Origin: an uncultured Bacteroidales bacterium | GTDB lineage: Bacteria; Bacteroidota; Bacteroidia; Bacteroidales; F082 | Direction: 5' to 3' | DNA: 64,000 nucleotides | Assembly: GCA_905233685.1 (NCBI GenBank) | Contig: CAJOEZ010000009.1 | Span: 62,001-126,000, forward strand | Shown here: piece after piece, positions 35,645-44,074 of the stretch | Numbering within the stretch: the first letter of the stretch is position 1 | Layout: every line of letters begins with the position of its first letter | Translations under genes and position numbers: made by a program | Notes under the pieces: model-generated | Seen by the model: only the letters and a program-made list of their open reading frames with translations | What the model was told of the DNA's origin: nothing | Databases searched by the model: none

Positions 35645-36222
35645 AACCCTTTCAAAACCTGATACAGCCGCCGCGTCGGAAGGCCCATCACATTATAAAA
35701 AGAGCCTTCCAACCCGCTGATGCCCACATAGCCAATCCATTCCTGGATGCCGTATGCACCCGCCTTGTCGAAAGGTTGGCAATGCGCTATGTAATAGTCA
35801 ATTTCGTCCTTTTCCAAAGGCGCGAAAGTCACCATCGAGATGGCTGCAAACGACTCCGTTTTCTCCGCCGAGCGCACCGTCACGCCCGTCACCACATGAT
35901 GCGTGCGGCCCGAAAGCTGCGAGAGCATCTTGAAAGCGTCTTCAGTACTTTTTGGCTTGCCTAAAATCTCACCTTCACAAATCACTACCGTATCGGCCGT
36001 AATCAGCAGATAATCAGCGGGAAGCTCATTATCCAAAAAGGCTTGCGATTTTTGCAGGCTGAGGTATTGAGGCACCTCGTCCAAGGGCATTGTCGCGAGA
36101 TAGTTTTCAGGCGTTTCCTTGGTCTGCACGGCAAAATCCACGCCCATGCCGCGCAGCAGCTCCTGCCGTCTCGGCGACTTGGAGGCGAGGATGACTTGGT
36201 ATTTCTTTAAATTATCAAGCAT
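35641..36222 (-). CDS. maf: Maf-like nucleoside triphosphate pyrophosphatase
   Basis: 193 residues. The Maf signature ILASKSPRRQELLRGMG (about 11-27), the catalytic ITADTVV (about 75-81) with GKPKSTEDAF, and the C-terminal DKAGAYGIQEW ... SFYNVMGLP identify the YhdE/dTTP-UTP pyrophosphatase subgroup, which cleaves non-canonical or pyrimidine NTPs to the monophosphate. kdsC lies upstream on the same strand with a 100-base spacer containing a dispersed repeat. Confidence 0.93.
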   Translation of the reverse strand: MLDNLKKYQVILASKSPRRQELLRGMGVDFAVQTKETPENYLATMPLDEVPQYLSLQKSQAFLDNELPADYLLITADTVVICEGEILGKPKSTEDAFKMLSQLSGRTHHVVTGVTVRSAEKTESFAAISMVTFAPLEKDEIDYYIAHCQPFDKAGAYGIQEWIGYVGISGLEGSFYNVMGLPTRRLYQVLKGF

Positions 36223-36243
36223 TGTTTCTGTTTTTATAGGCGG

Positions 36244-36310
36244 GGCCTTCGACAGGCTCAGGCACCCTCAACGGCATGAAACCGAAGGTCCCTGAGCTTG
36301 TCGAAGGGCC
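36244..36310. repeat. Complete palindromic copy of the CTTCGACAGG dispersed repeat
   Basis: Left arm GGCCTTCGACAGGCTCAGG (36244-36262) and right arm CCTGAGCTTGTCGAAGG with GCC (to 36310) are near-perfect inverses around about 28 bases. It lies in the maf-kdsC spacer. The half-arm recurs in frame inside pyrC and two T9SS genes. Confidence 0.75.
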
Positions 36311-36322
36311 GACTTGGGGGTT

Positions 36323-36835
36323 TTACCAGGAATACGCTTCGGCACTCATCCACTTGCCATGCGTCTTCAGTACCTGCTCGATGAGGTCGCGGACACAGCC
36401 TTTTCCACCCTCTTTCGGGCTGATATAGCCACTGATGGCCTTCACTTCATCGGCCGCATCGGCGGGACAAGCCGCCAAACCTACACTCTGCATCACGCGG
36501 ATGTCGGGGATGTCGTCGCCCATGAAGACGATTCCCTCTTTTTTGAGCCCTTTGGCGGCCATGTACTCGTTGAGTTTCAGCACTTTGTTGGGAACGCCAG
36601 TGAACACATCGGTCACGCCGAGGCTGTTCATCCTGACCTCCATCGAAGGACAAATCGCGCCCGAAATGACGGCCACATTGTAGCCTAATTTGGAGGCCAA
36701 TTGCAGCGCATAGCCGTCTTTCACATTGGTGGCGCGCCACGGGTGGCCGTCGTGGTCGGAGTAGACCTTGCCGTCGGTCATCACGCCGTCGTAATCGAAA
36801 ATAAAGGTGGTAATAGGTTGGAACAGGTTGCTCAT
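36323..36835 (-). CDS. kdsC: KDO 8-phosphate phosphatase KdsC (HAD family)
   Basis: Removes phosphate from 3-deoxy-D-manno-octulosonate 8-phosphate in LPS inner-core synthesis. The 170 residues are typical for the cap-less tetrameric C0 HAD enzyme. The nucleophile motif is FDYDGVMTDG (about 13-22, usually FDVDGVLTDG), motif II Ser is in VISGA (about 56-60), the Lys in PNKVLKLNEY, and motif III is FMGDDIPDIRVM (about 104-115). Promoter box 36853-36860 lies 17 bases upstream; maf follows. Confidence 0.93.
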   Translation of the reverse strand: MSNLFQPITTFIFDYDGVMTDGKVYSDHDGHPWRATNVKDGYALQLASKLGYNVAVISGAICPSMEVRMNSLGVTDVFTGVPNKVLKLNEYMAAKGLKKEGIVFMGDDIPDIRVMQSVGLAACPADAADEVKAISGYISPKEGGKGCVRDLIEQVLKTHGKWMSAEAYSW

Positions 36836-36852
36836 AAGACTGAAATTTTGGC

Positions 36853-36860
36853 CAAAAATA
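36853..36860 (-). promoter_or_regulatory. -7 element TATTTTTG for kdsC
   Basis: CAAAAATA on the plus strand, divergent from the rsfS box at 36902. Confidence 0.55.
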
Positions 36861-36901
36861 GGTATTTTTCGCGAAAAGAGGCTTGATAATGTAAAAATGC
36901 T

Positions 36902-36909
36902 TAATTTTG
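36902..36909 (+). promoter_or_regulatory. -7 element TAATTTTG for rsfS-ftsH
   Basis: Matches TAnnTTTG. The following leader of about 85 bases contains GACGCGAGACTTCGGGAC and an approximate inverse (GTCCCGCGTCCCGTAGTC), a dispersed repeat that may fold in the mRNA ahead of rsfS. Confidence 0.6.
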
Positions 36910-36998
36910 CACTTCAAATTTTGACGCGAGACTTCGGGACACGAGACTGTGAGACCGTCCCAAGTCAACAAGTCCCGCGTCCCGTAGTCAATAAATTT

Positions 36999-37376
36999 AT
37001 GAGAGTCAGACATCAAACAGATAACGTTGAAGAGATTGTGGCCGCAACGGTTGAGGCCATGGAAGCCGTTAAAGGAAAAGACATCGTCACCCTCGACTTG
37101 CGCGAAATCACCACCGCCGTGACGGACTATTTCGTCATCTGCCACGCACCTTCGAAGACGCAGGTGGACGCCATCGCCGACAAGGTGGAGGAGTTGGTTT
37201 TTGAAAAGACACACAACAAGCCCTACCACGTTGAGGGCCGCGAAAATACGGAATGGATTTTGATAGACTTCGTGGACGTGGTCGTCCACGTGTTCCTCGA
37301 ATCGGCGAGAGGTTACTACAAATTGGAGGAACTTTGGGCCGACGCCGAAAGGATTGTCAAGCAAAACGAAGACTAA
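36999..37376 (+). CDS. rsfS: Ribosomal silencing factor RsfS
   Basis: 125 residues from ATG 36999; a longer frame upstream runs through the promoter. RsfS binds ribosomal protein uL14 and blocks subunit joining when nutrients are low. The family core is clear: DIVTLDLREITTAVTDYFVI (about 28-47), HAPSKTQVDAIADKVEE, EGRENTEWILIDFVDVVVHV and the C-terminal YYKLEELWADAE. It is followed after 23 bases by ftsH, the usual arrangement in Bacteroidota. Confidence 0.95.
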   Translation: MRVRHQTDNVEEIVAATVEAMEAVKGKDIVTLDLREITTAVTDYFVICHAPSKTQVDAIADKVEELVFEKTHNKPYHVEGRENTEWILIDFVDVVVHVFLESARGYYKLEELWADAERIVKQNED

Positions 37377-37399
37377 CAAAATCAAAACCAACACTTTAC

Positions 37400-39445
37400 A
37401 TGAAGAACAAAGAGACCAACGACACGGGCAACCAACCCAACCAGTCGCCTCAGCCCAACCAACCGAACCAACGCCCGAACAACAAACGGCGGTTCAGTTT
37501 CTACTGGATTTATGCCATTTTGTTCGCCGTGCTGATCGGTTTGCAGTTTTTTGGCAGAGACCCTGTCACCCAACCTAAAGAAATTGACCAAGGTCAACTC
37601 ATCGAAATGCTGAAGAAAGAGGAAGTGGCCAAAATTGAACTCATCAACCGTGAGGATGCTGAGATTTACCTGAATCATAAAGGACTGACTTACAACAATC
37701 TCACCGAAGTCAAGACCGACTCGGAAGGCAAGTCCACAACGCCCAACTACACCTATAAAATCGGTTCGCTCGACCGTTTTGAGGAAATGGTGGAGAATGC
37801 CCAGCAAGACGTTGCCAAACCTGTGTATATCAGCAATGTAAGACGCAACAACTGGATGGGCAGCATCTTGGAATGGATTATTCCGTTGGCATTACTCCTT
37901 GTTTTCTACATCATTCTCATCCGTGGCATGGGGCGCGGCATGGGCGGCGGCGCAGGCTCGATTTTCAACATCGGCAAGTCTCGGGCGCAGCTTTACGACA
38001 AGAACACCAATGTCAACGTCACTTTCAAGGACGTGGCAGGTTTGGAAGAAGCCAAAGTGGAAATCATGGAAGTCGTTGATTTCCTGAAGAATCCAGAGAA
38101 ATACACCAAATTGGGCGGCAAGATTCCGAAGGGCGTGCTGCTCGTCGGCCCTCCCGGAACGGGTAAGACCCTGCTGGCCAAATCCGTGGCAGGCGAGGCC
38201 AATGTGCCGTTCTTTAGCCTGTCGGGTTCCGACTTCGTGGAGATGTTCGTCGGCGTAGGTGCCTCGCGCGTCCGCGACCTGTTCAATAACGCCAAGGCCA
38301 AGGCTCCTTGCATCATCTTCATCGACGAGATTGATGCCATCGGTCGCGCCCGTGGCAAGAGTGCTATCACGGGTGGTAACGATGAGCGCGAAAGCACACT
38401 GAACCAGCTACTTACCGAAATGGACGGCTTTGGCACCAATTCAGGTGTCATCGTTTTGGCTGCCACCAACCGCGCCGACATCCTTGACAAGGCTTTGCTC
38501 CGCGCCGGCCGTTTTGACCGTCAAATCTATGTGGAACTGCCTGACATTGTGGGGCGTAAGGAAATCTTTGAGGTACACATGCGCGGCCTGAAGCTCGGCA
38601 ACGACGTCGACAAGGAGTTTTTGGCCAAACAAACGCCTGGTTTCTCGGGTGCCGACATCGCCAACGTGTGCAACGAAGCCGCGCTGATGGCTGCCCGTAA
38701 AGGCAAGGAAATCATTGAGAAACAGGACTTCCTCGATGCCGTCGACCGCATTATCGGCGGTTTGGAGAAGAAGAATAAGATCATTACCGCCGAGGAAAAG
38801 AAGGTCATTGCCTACCATGAAGCGGGGCACGCCACGACGAGCTGGCTGCTGCAATACGCGCATCCTTTGGTCAAGGTGACCATTGTGCCACGCGGAAACT
38901 CACTCGGTGCAGCTTGGTATCTGCCTGAAGAACGGCAAATTACGACCAAGGAGCAGATGTATCACGAGATGATTGCCACACTCGGAGGCCGCGCTGCCGA
39001 ACAGGTCGTTTTCGGCCAGATTTCGACAGGTGCCCTCTCCGACCTCGAAAAGGTGACCAAACAGGCCTTTGCCATGGTGAGCTACTACGGTTTGGACGAG
39101 GAAATCGGCAACCTAAGTTACTATGACTCAACGGGTCAGCAGGACTATAGCCTGACAAAGCCCTTCAGCGAAAAGACCGCCGAGACCATCGACAAGCGCG
39201 TGAGCGTCATTGTCGAGAAGGCCTATCAGGAAGCCATCGCCATTTTGACAGACCACCGCGATGGCCTCAGCCAGTTGGCCAACAAGCTCATCGAGGAGGA
39301 AGTCATCTTCGGCGAAGACCTTGAACGCATTTTCGGCAAGCGTCCGTGGGGCAATTCGGAAGACGAAAAACTGAAGAACGCCGCCCTGAAAGCCGCTGAA
39401 AACCAGAAAGAAAACCAACCCGAACAAGAACCTGAAAACGCATAA
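37400..39445 (+). CDS. ftsH: ATP-dependent membrane protease FtsH
   Basis: 681 residues from ATG 37400; upstream in-frame codons are inside rsfS. Two membrane segments (about 35-52 and 157-174) flank a periplasmic domain. The AAA+ domain has Walker [14 protein letters not shown] near 250, the pore loop [15 protein letters not shown], Walker [17 protein letters not shown], and the second region of homology [20 protein letters not shown]. The zinc protease motif is HEAGH near 473-477, with the third ligand Asp in the [11 protein letters not shown] region. It degrades misassembled membrane proteins and regulatory proteins. An Asn/Pro/Gln-rich N-terminal stretch before the first membrane helix is typical of the phylum. 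Confidence 0.97.
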   Translation: MKNKETNDTGNQPNQSPQPNQPNQRPNNKRRFSFYWIYAILFAVLIGLQFFGRDPVTQPKEIDQGQLIEMLKKEEVAKIELINREDAEIYLNHKGLTYNNLTEVKTDSEGKSTTPNYTYKIGSLDRFEEMVENAQQDVAKPVYISNVRRNNWMGSILEWIIPLALLLVFYIILIRGMGRGMGGGAGSIFNIGKSRAQLYDKNTNVNVTFKDVAGLEEAKVEIMEVVDFLKNPEKYTKLGGKIPKGVLLVGPPGTGKTLLAKSVAGEANVPFFSLSGSDFVEMFVGVGASRVRDLFNNAKAKAPCIIFIDEIDAIGRARGKSAITGGNDERESTLNQLLTEMDGFGTNSGVIVLAATNRADILDKALLRAGRFDRQIYVELPDIVGRKEIFEVHMRGLKLGNDVDKEFLAKQTPGFSGADIANVCNEAALMAARKGKEIIEKQDFLDAVDRIIGGLEKKNKIITAEEKKVIAYHEAGHATTSWLLQYAHPLVKVTIVPRGNSLGAAWYLPEERQITTKEQMYHEMIATLGGRAAEQVVFGQISTGALSDLEKVTKQAFAMVSYYGLDEEIGNLSYYDSTGQQDYSLTKPFSEKTAETIDKRVSVIVEKAYQEAIAILTDHRDGLSQLANKLIEEEVIFGEDLERIFGKRPWGNSEDEKLKNAALKAAENQKENQPEQEPENA

Positions 39446-39448
39446 GCC

Positions 39449-40123
39449 ATGGCATGGGGTAATAAAGCAGACAACCGCGACACGACCTATAAGGAACAGA
39501 TTTTAGCCAAGGTGCGCAACGCTCTCCTTGAGAAGCAGGAAGCGCTGTTCAAGGATGTTGACAAACACACCGAGACTTGGGTGCCCATCAAAGAGGAAGA
39601 CGGCACCGCCGTCACTTTCGCACAAAACTTCACGGACAACAGCGGCATCTTCATCTATTTGGAGAGCGAGCGCGAGTTTGCTGACTGTATCAAGCAACTG
39701 GCTCCAGAAAACGGCTGGGAACCACTGTGGTGCACCAGTCCCGTCATGCGCGCCATGCTCGACAAATATGGCATCCCCTACTCGACTTCGCCCGAGCGCG
39801 AACCGAATCAGAAATTAGTCAGCCTGACCGAATGCGAGTGTCTCATCGCCAAAACCGGCAGCATCCTCCTCTCCGATGCACTGACAAAAACCCGCGAGGC
39901 ATACGCTTTGGCCGACATCCTCTTGGTGTTTGCCACCACAGAGCAAATCGTGGGCGGACTAAAAGACGCTTTCCTGACCGTGGAAAAGAAATACAAGGGA
40001 AACAAGCCCTCGCAACTGAGCATCATCACGGGACCAAGTCGCTGCTCCGACATCGAGCAAACTTTGGTCATCGGTGCGAATGGTGTTCGACAGGTGGCCG
40101 TGTTTTTGGTGGATGAAGAGTAA
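39449..40123 (+). CDS. LUD-domain (LutC/YkgG-like) protein
   Basis: 224 residues. The LUD domain (DUF162) is shown by LTECECLIAKTGSIL (about 126-140) and IITGPSRCSDIEQTLVIGANG (about 190-210). LutC-type proteins form part of the lactate utilisation complex LutABC, but a solitary copy next to ftsH is common in Bacteroidota and its role is not established. It begins 3 bases after the ftsH stop and is followed by pbpC after 11 bases. Confidence 0.88.
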   Translation: MAWGNKADNRDTTYKEQILAKVRNALLEKQEALFKDVDKHTETWVPIKEEDGTAVTFAQNFTDNSGIFIYLESEREFADCIKQLAPENGWEPLWCTSPVMRAMLDKYGIPYSTSPEREPNQKLVSLTECECLIAKTGSILLSDALTKTREAYALADILLVFATTEQIVGGLKDAFLTVEKKYKGNKPSQLSIITGPSRCSDIEQTLVIGANGVRQVAVFLVDEE

Positions 40124-40134
40124 AATGAGCATAA

Positions 40135-42450
40135 ATGCCGACACTTCAGAAGCATAAGCCCCTAAAAATCATCCTTTTAATTCTATTTAGCCTTTTCATT
40201 GCCTTTTTGTGCATTCCCGTGCCCAAATTCGACAAGCCCTATTCCACGGTCTTGACGGCCCGTGACGGCGAATTGCTCGGCGCAAAAATTGCGGATGACG
40301 GGCAATGGCGTTTCCCTGCCACGAATAACTATTCCCCGAAATATGTGGCCTGCCTGCTGGAATACGAGGACCGCTGGTTTTTCCTACATGGAGGCTTCAA
40401 CCCGATTTCGTTTGTGAAGGCGTTTCGCGACAACATGAAGGCTGGCGAGGTGGTGCGCGGCGGCAGCACGATTTCCATGCAGGTAGTGCGGATGTTGCGC
40501 GACAACCCGCCGCGAACCTACGGTGAGAAGCTTTGGGAAGTCTTCTTGGCCATGCGTTTGGAACTACGCTATTCCAAAAAGTCTATTCTGAATATGTATG
40601 CGGCCAACGCGCCTTTCGGGGGCAATGTGGTGGGCATCGACGCGGCGGCATGGCGTTATTTCCACACTACGCCCGACGAACTCTCGTGGGGTGAGGCGGC
40701 AACTTTGGCCGTTTTGCCTAACGCACCTGCGCTGATTCACCCGGGCCGCTCGCGTGAGCGCTTGCAGCAAAAACGCGATGAGTTGCTTCAGCGGTTGCCT
40801 CATTCCAAGGCTTTCATTCCCAAGCGGTTCAATGTGCCGAAACTCTCTGAAGAGGATGCCGAACTGGCCATGATGGAGGACATTCCAGCGCGACCTTTCG
40901 AGATGCCGATGCTGGCGTATCACTACCTCGCCGATCAAGACAAACGGCACCACGGCGAGCAAATCAGTTCGACGATTGACCTCAACTTGCAGCAGTCGGT
41001 CATAGACATCATGAAACACCACCACGAGGTGAACGTGATGAACAGCATTGATAATGCGGCGGTGTATGTGGTTGATTATCTGAATAATGAAATCCTTGCT
41101 TACGTGGGCAACAACCTCGATGCCGAAGATGCCGCGATGGTCGATATGGTGAAAGCGCAACGCTCCACGGGCAGCATTTTGAAACCGTTTTTGTTTGCCG
41201 CCATGCTAGACGAGGGCACACTCTTGCCCCAAATGGTCTTGCCTGACGTGCCGATGAACCTTTACGGCTTCACGCCGAAGAACTACAGCGGCGAGTATTG
41301 GGGCGCGGTGCCCGCCGACAAAGCGCTGCAAAACTCGCTCAACGCGCCGTTTGTGCACCTGCTGCGCGAGTTTGGCCAACAGAAATTCCACGCCTTGCTG
41401 AAGCAGTTGCCGCTGCGGGGCATCGTTTTCGACGCTGACCACTACGGCCTTTCGCTCATCGTGGGCGGCAGCGAGGCTTCTTTGTTCGACATCACCAACG
41501 CCTACGCGAAAATGGGGCGCAAGTTGGCCTCGTATGTCAATGAAAACTACAATGTTAAGATTGACGAGAAGGAGTCACCTTTTTCGGCGGAGGCCATTGC
41601 CGAGACCTTCCACGTGATGCTCGGCCTGACGCGCCCCGTGAGCCAAATTGGGTGGGGCGGTTTTGCCTCGTCGAAGCAGGTGGCTTGGAAGACGGGCACT
41701 AGCTTCGGTTTCAAGGACGCTTGGGCGGTGGGGCTCACCGACGGCTACGCCGTGGGCGTGTGGGTGGGCAACTCCGACGGCGAGGGTCGCCCGGGACTGA
41801 CGGGCGTGGGCGCGGCGGCTCCCTTGCTGTTCGATGTCATCGGGAAGCTCAACGACAGCTACCGCTATCCGGCCAATACCTCGGAAAGCATTGAGATTGA
41901 GGTCTGCGCGGAGTCGGGCTATCCAAAGTCGGAGTATTGCACGAACACCAAGAAAATCCGCGCCTGCAACGTGGAGAACCACACGGGCGTATGTCCTTAT
42001 CATAAAAAGGTGTTTTTGGACGAATCGCGCCAGTATCGCGTGCAGCCCGACTGCTATCCCGTGGACCAGAAGTGCTTCGAGGTGTATTATGTTTTGCCGC
42101 CCGTGATGGAGTGGTTCTACAAGAAGCACTCGCCGCTGTTTCGTCCGCTGCCTGCCTTCTATCCGGGTTGCGGCGCGGCCCATCCCGACGACGTGATGGC
42201 CTTCGTCTATCCCAAGAGCGACGCCAAGGTGACCATCCCCATCGGCATTCGCGGCGACCGCCAGCAGGTGATTTTCGAAATCGCACACCGCAACCCGCAA
42301 AAGACCATTTTCTGGACGCTGAACGACACCTTTTTAGGCCAAACCCGCCTCAATCACCAAATGCCCATCGATGTGGAAAAAGGCAGCTACGAGCTTCGCT
42401 GCGTCGATGAGGACGGCGTGGAGCTTTATAGGCGGCTTGTGGTGCAGTAA
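40135..42450 (+). CDS. pbpC: Penicillin-binding protein 1C (bifunctional)
   Basis: 771 residues. One membrane segment (about 10-27) is followed by the GT51 transglycosylase domain, with catalytic Glu in EYEDRWFFLHGG near 76 and RGGSTISMQVVRM near 102-114. The transpeptidase domain has SxxK in STGSILKPFLFAA (Ser near 346) and KTGTSFGFKDAW near 520. The C-terminal BiPBP_C beta domain covers about 685-771. Cys residues in the 585-625 region (CAESGYPKSEYC ... CPYHKKVF) match the PBP1C type. It polymerises and cross-links peptidoglycan in the periplasm. A membrane lipid gene (cdsA) often follows the LUD gene in this phylum; here pbpC does. Confidence 0.93.
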   Translation: MPTLQKHKPLKIILLILFSLFIAFLCIPVPKFDKPYSTVLTARDGELLGAKIADDGQWRFPATNNYSPKYVACLLEYEDRWFFLHGGFNPISFVKAFRDNMKAGEVVRGGSTISMQVVRMLRDNPPRTYGEKLWEVFLAMRLELRYSKKSILNMYAANAPFGGNVVGIDAAAWRYFHTTPDELSWGEAATLAVLPNAPALIHPGRSRERLQQKRDELLQRLPHSKAFIPKRFNVPKLSEEDAELAMMEDIPARPFEMPMLAYHYLADQDKRHHGEQISSTIDLNLQQSVIDIMKHHHEVNVMNSIDNAAVYVVDYLNNEILAYVGNNLDAEDAAMVDMVKAQRSTGSILKPFLFAAMLDEGTLLPQMVLPDVPMNLYGFTPKNYSGEYWGAVPADKALQNSLNAPFVHLLREFGQQKFHALLKQLPLRGIVFDADHYGLSLIVGGSEASLFDITNAYAKMGRKLASYVNENYNVKIDEKESPFSAEAIAETFHVMLGLTRPVSQIGWGGFASSKQVAWKTGTSFGFKDAWAVGLTDGYAVGVWVGNSDGEGRPGLTGVGAAAPLLFDVIGKLNDSYRYPANTSESIEIEVCAESGYPKSEYCTNTKKIRACNVENHTGVCPYHKKVFLDESRQYRVQPDCYPVDQKCFEVYYVLPPVMEWFYKKHSPLFRPLPAFYPGCGAAHPDDVMAFVYPKSDAKVTIPIGIRGDRQQVIFEIAHRNPQKTIFWTLNDTFLGQTRLNHQMPIDVEKGSYELRCVDEDGVELYRRLVVQ

Positions 42451-42506
42451 GGTTTTCTTTCACAGAAAAATGCGGTTTTTTTTTGCGAGAAATTCTCAAA
42501 AAAAAC

Positions 42507-42514
42507 TAATTTTG
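42507..42514 (+). promoter_or_regulatory. -7 element TAATTTTG for the AraC-type regulator
   Basis: Matches TAnnTTTG, 20 bases before ATG 42535. Confidence 0.6.
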
Positions 42515-42534
42515 CGCCTTCAAAAAACGGATTT

Positions 42535-43662
42535 ATGCTCTACAATATACCTCTTCTGTTTTTCTCCGCCACATTGGTCTTCATCGCGACCAATCTCTAC
42601 GGCTGGCTGCTGAAGCGGTATTATGTGCCATTGCCACTGAAGGAGCATTTTGAAGAGCTTTATCCCGTTCATCGTTCGGTGGCCACGCTGTATTTGCTGC
42701 AATTGTTTGAGGTGCCTTACCTTTTTCATATAGGGCAACCAGCGGCGTTGTTCTACGTGAACGGCACGGCGGTGATGTTTTTCGCTTCCTATATGATGGT
42801 GCTGGTCAAGGGGTATTTCTTTATGGAGTATCCGAAGCCTAAGCAGCTGTTTCTGTTTATGTTACCAGTGGCCGTTTGCGCCATTCTGTTGCTGCTGCCC
42901 GTGTTTGGAATCCTGCCTTTTACCGAAAACTTCCAGACGGTGATGTTCTGCATTGTCGCCGTGGTGTCAGCCGTGTATGTCGGGCTTCTCGTGCGCTTTC
43001 GCAACCAACTCCACCGTCAAATTCGCAAATTTGAAGAGGACGAATACTCCAACGAGAGCGATTTCCCGTTGCAGTTCGCCAAGAAGGTGGAATGGATGCC
43101 CCTCTTGATTTGCCTGGTGATGTATGTTTGTTTTATCTTGGACAACCCGACCGTCAAGTTCGTGCGCGACCTCATTCTCATCGTTATGAACGTGTGGTTT
43201 GTCTTTTATACCCTGAATCCGCACCGCAGCCTCAGGCCAGAGCTGACAGAAGCCTTGAAGGAAGAAACGGCTTCTGAGGAAAAGGCAGCAGAGCTTGAAG
43301 AAAAGCACCGTCTTACCGACGAGATGCAAAAAGAGCTGGAAACCAAGCTGATAGACCTAATTCGAAACGAGAAACTCTATTTGGAAGACCATCTGACCCT
43401 GAACGACCTTGCACAACGCATTTTCACCAACAAGACCTACCTGAGTGAAGCCATAGCCCGCAGCGAGTACGGGGCGTTCTACCAGCTCATCAATACCATG
43501 CGTTTGGAGCACGCTTGCAAGATGCTCGACGAGCAGCCCGGCATCAAACTGGAGCAAGTGGCCTTTGCCTCGGGTTTTTCTTCGGGAAGTGCTTTTTCGC
43601 AGGTCTTCAAGCGCCTTAAGGGTGTCACGCCTTCGGAATATTTGCATAATAAAGAAGGTTAG
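42535..43662 (+). CDS. Membrane-anchored AraC-family transcriptional regulator
   Basis: 375 residues. About seven hydrophobic segments fill residues 1-228, then a charged coiled-coil linker (LTEALKEETASEEKAAELEEKHR), and a C-terminal AraC-type double helix-turn-helix at about 270-372, with the signature VAFASGFSSGSAFSQVFKRLKGVTPSEY (quoted here in two parts: first HTH LTLNDLAQRIFTNKTYLSEA, second beginning EQVAFASGF). This architecture suggests a one-component membrane sensor. The first large operon downstream starts after a 235-base gap that contains 21-bp-spaced direct repeats, which makes control of the surface-protein cluster plausible. Confidence 0.88.
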   Translation: MLYNIPLLFFSATLVFIATNLYGWLLKRYYVPLPLKEHFEELYPVHRSVATLYLLQLFEVPYLFHIGQPAALFYVNGTAVMFFASYMMVLVKGYFFMEYPKPKQLFLFMLPVAVCAILLLLPVFGILPFTENFQTVMFCIVAVVSAVYVGLLVRFRNQLHRQIRKFEEDEYSNESDFPLQFAKKVEWMPLLICLVMYVCFILDNPTVKFVRDLILIVMNVWFVFYTLNPHRSLRPELTEALKEETASEEKAAELEEKHRLTDEMQKELETKLIDLIRNEKLYLEDHLTLNDLAQRIFTNKTYLSEAIARSEYGAFYQLINTMRLEHACKMLDEQPGIKLEQVAFASGFSSGSAFSQVFKRLKGVTPSEYLHNKEG

Positions 43663-43733
43663 CGAGCGCCTCTAGGATAATCCCGACCTGACACAGTTCG
43701 TTTTAAATCGTAATTTCCTGATTTTAAGTAATT

Positions 43734-43827
43734 TTATTCTGCGTCAATTGACGGAGAATAAAGCGGTTTTGACGGAAAACAATAAAGTTTTTATCTAAAA
43801 TAAAACATTATTTCCTGAAAATAAAAC
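43734..43827. promoter_or_regulatory. Operator-like region: palindrome and two 21-bp-spaced direct repeats
   Basis: 43734-43761 is a 28-bp palindrome with one mismatch pair, centred on GCGTCAATTGACGG. Its right half TTGACGGA (43748) recurs at 43769, exactly 21 bases on. A second pair, AAAATAAAAC at 43797 and 43818, is also spaced exactly 21 bases. Tandem half-sites two helical turns apart are the classical binding pattern of AraC-family proteins, and an AraC-type gene ends 71 bases upstream. No T-run follows the palindrome, so it does not look like a terminator. Confidence 0.6.
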
Positions 43828-43896
43828 TTGTTTAGGGTTGATTTCGGAATTTTGCCTTCGAAAATTCAAAAAAAGTCAAACGAAATTAATTCAGCA

Positions 43897-44043
43897 ATGA
43901 AAACTTTCCAAATCATCGGGCTTATCTTCATGGTCATTTGCGCCGTGGCCGTTTTTTACGGCATGAACAAACTGAACCGGCACGACCGCGACAAGCGTGC
44001 AAAAATTCAGAACGGATGTTCGGACGCAGAAAATTGTAATTAA
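43897..44043 (+). CDS. 48-residue membrane peptide
   Basis: From ATG 43897: one transmembrane segment (about 5-23, IIGLIFMVICAVAVFYGMN), then a strongly charged stretch NRHDRDKRAKIQ and a tail with two Cys (NGCSDAENCN). Upstream in-frame sequence is the operator region and has no coding character. It lies 31 bases before the first giant surface protein, so it may be the first gene of that operon. Function unknown. Confidence 0.6.
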   Translation: MKTFQIIGLIFMVICAVAVFYGMNKLNRHDRDKRAKIQNGCSDAENCN

Positions 44044-44074
44044 ATAAATATCAAACAATTAAATATCAAACAAA

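Noticed and set aside
43734..43761. Terminator of the AraC-type gene
   Set aside because: The palindrome has no loop and no following T-run; an operator is a better reading.
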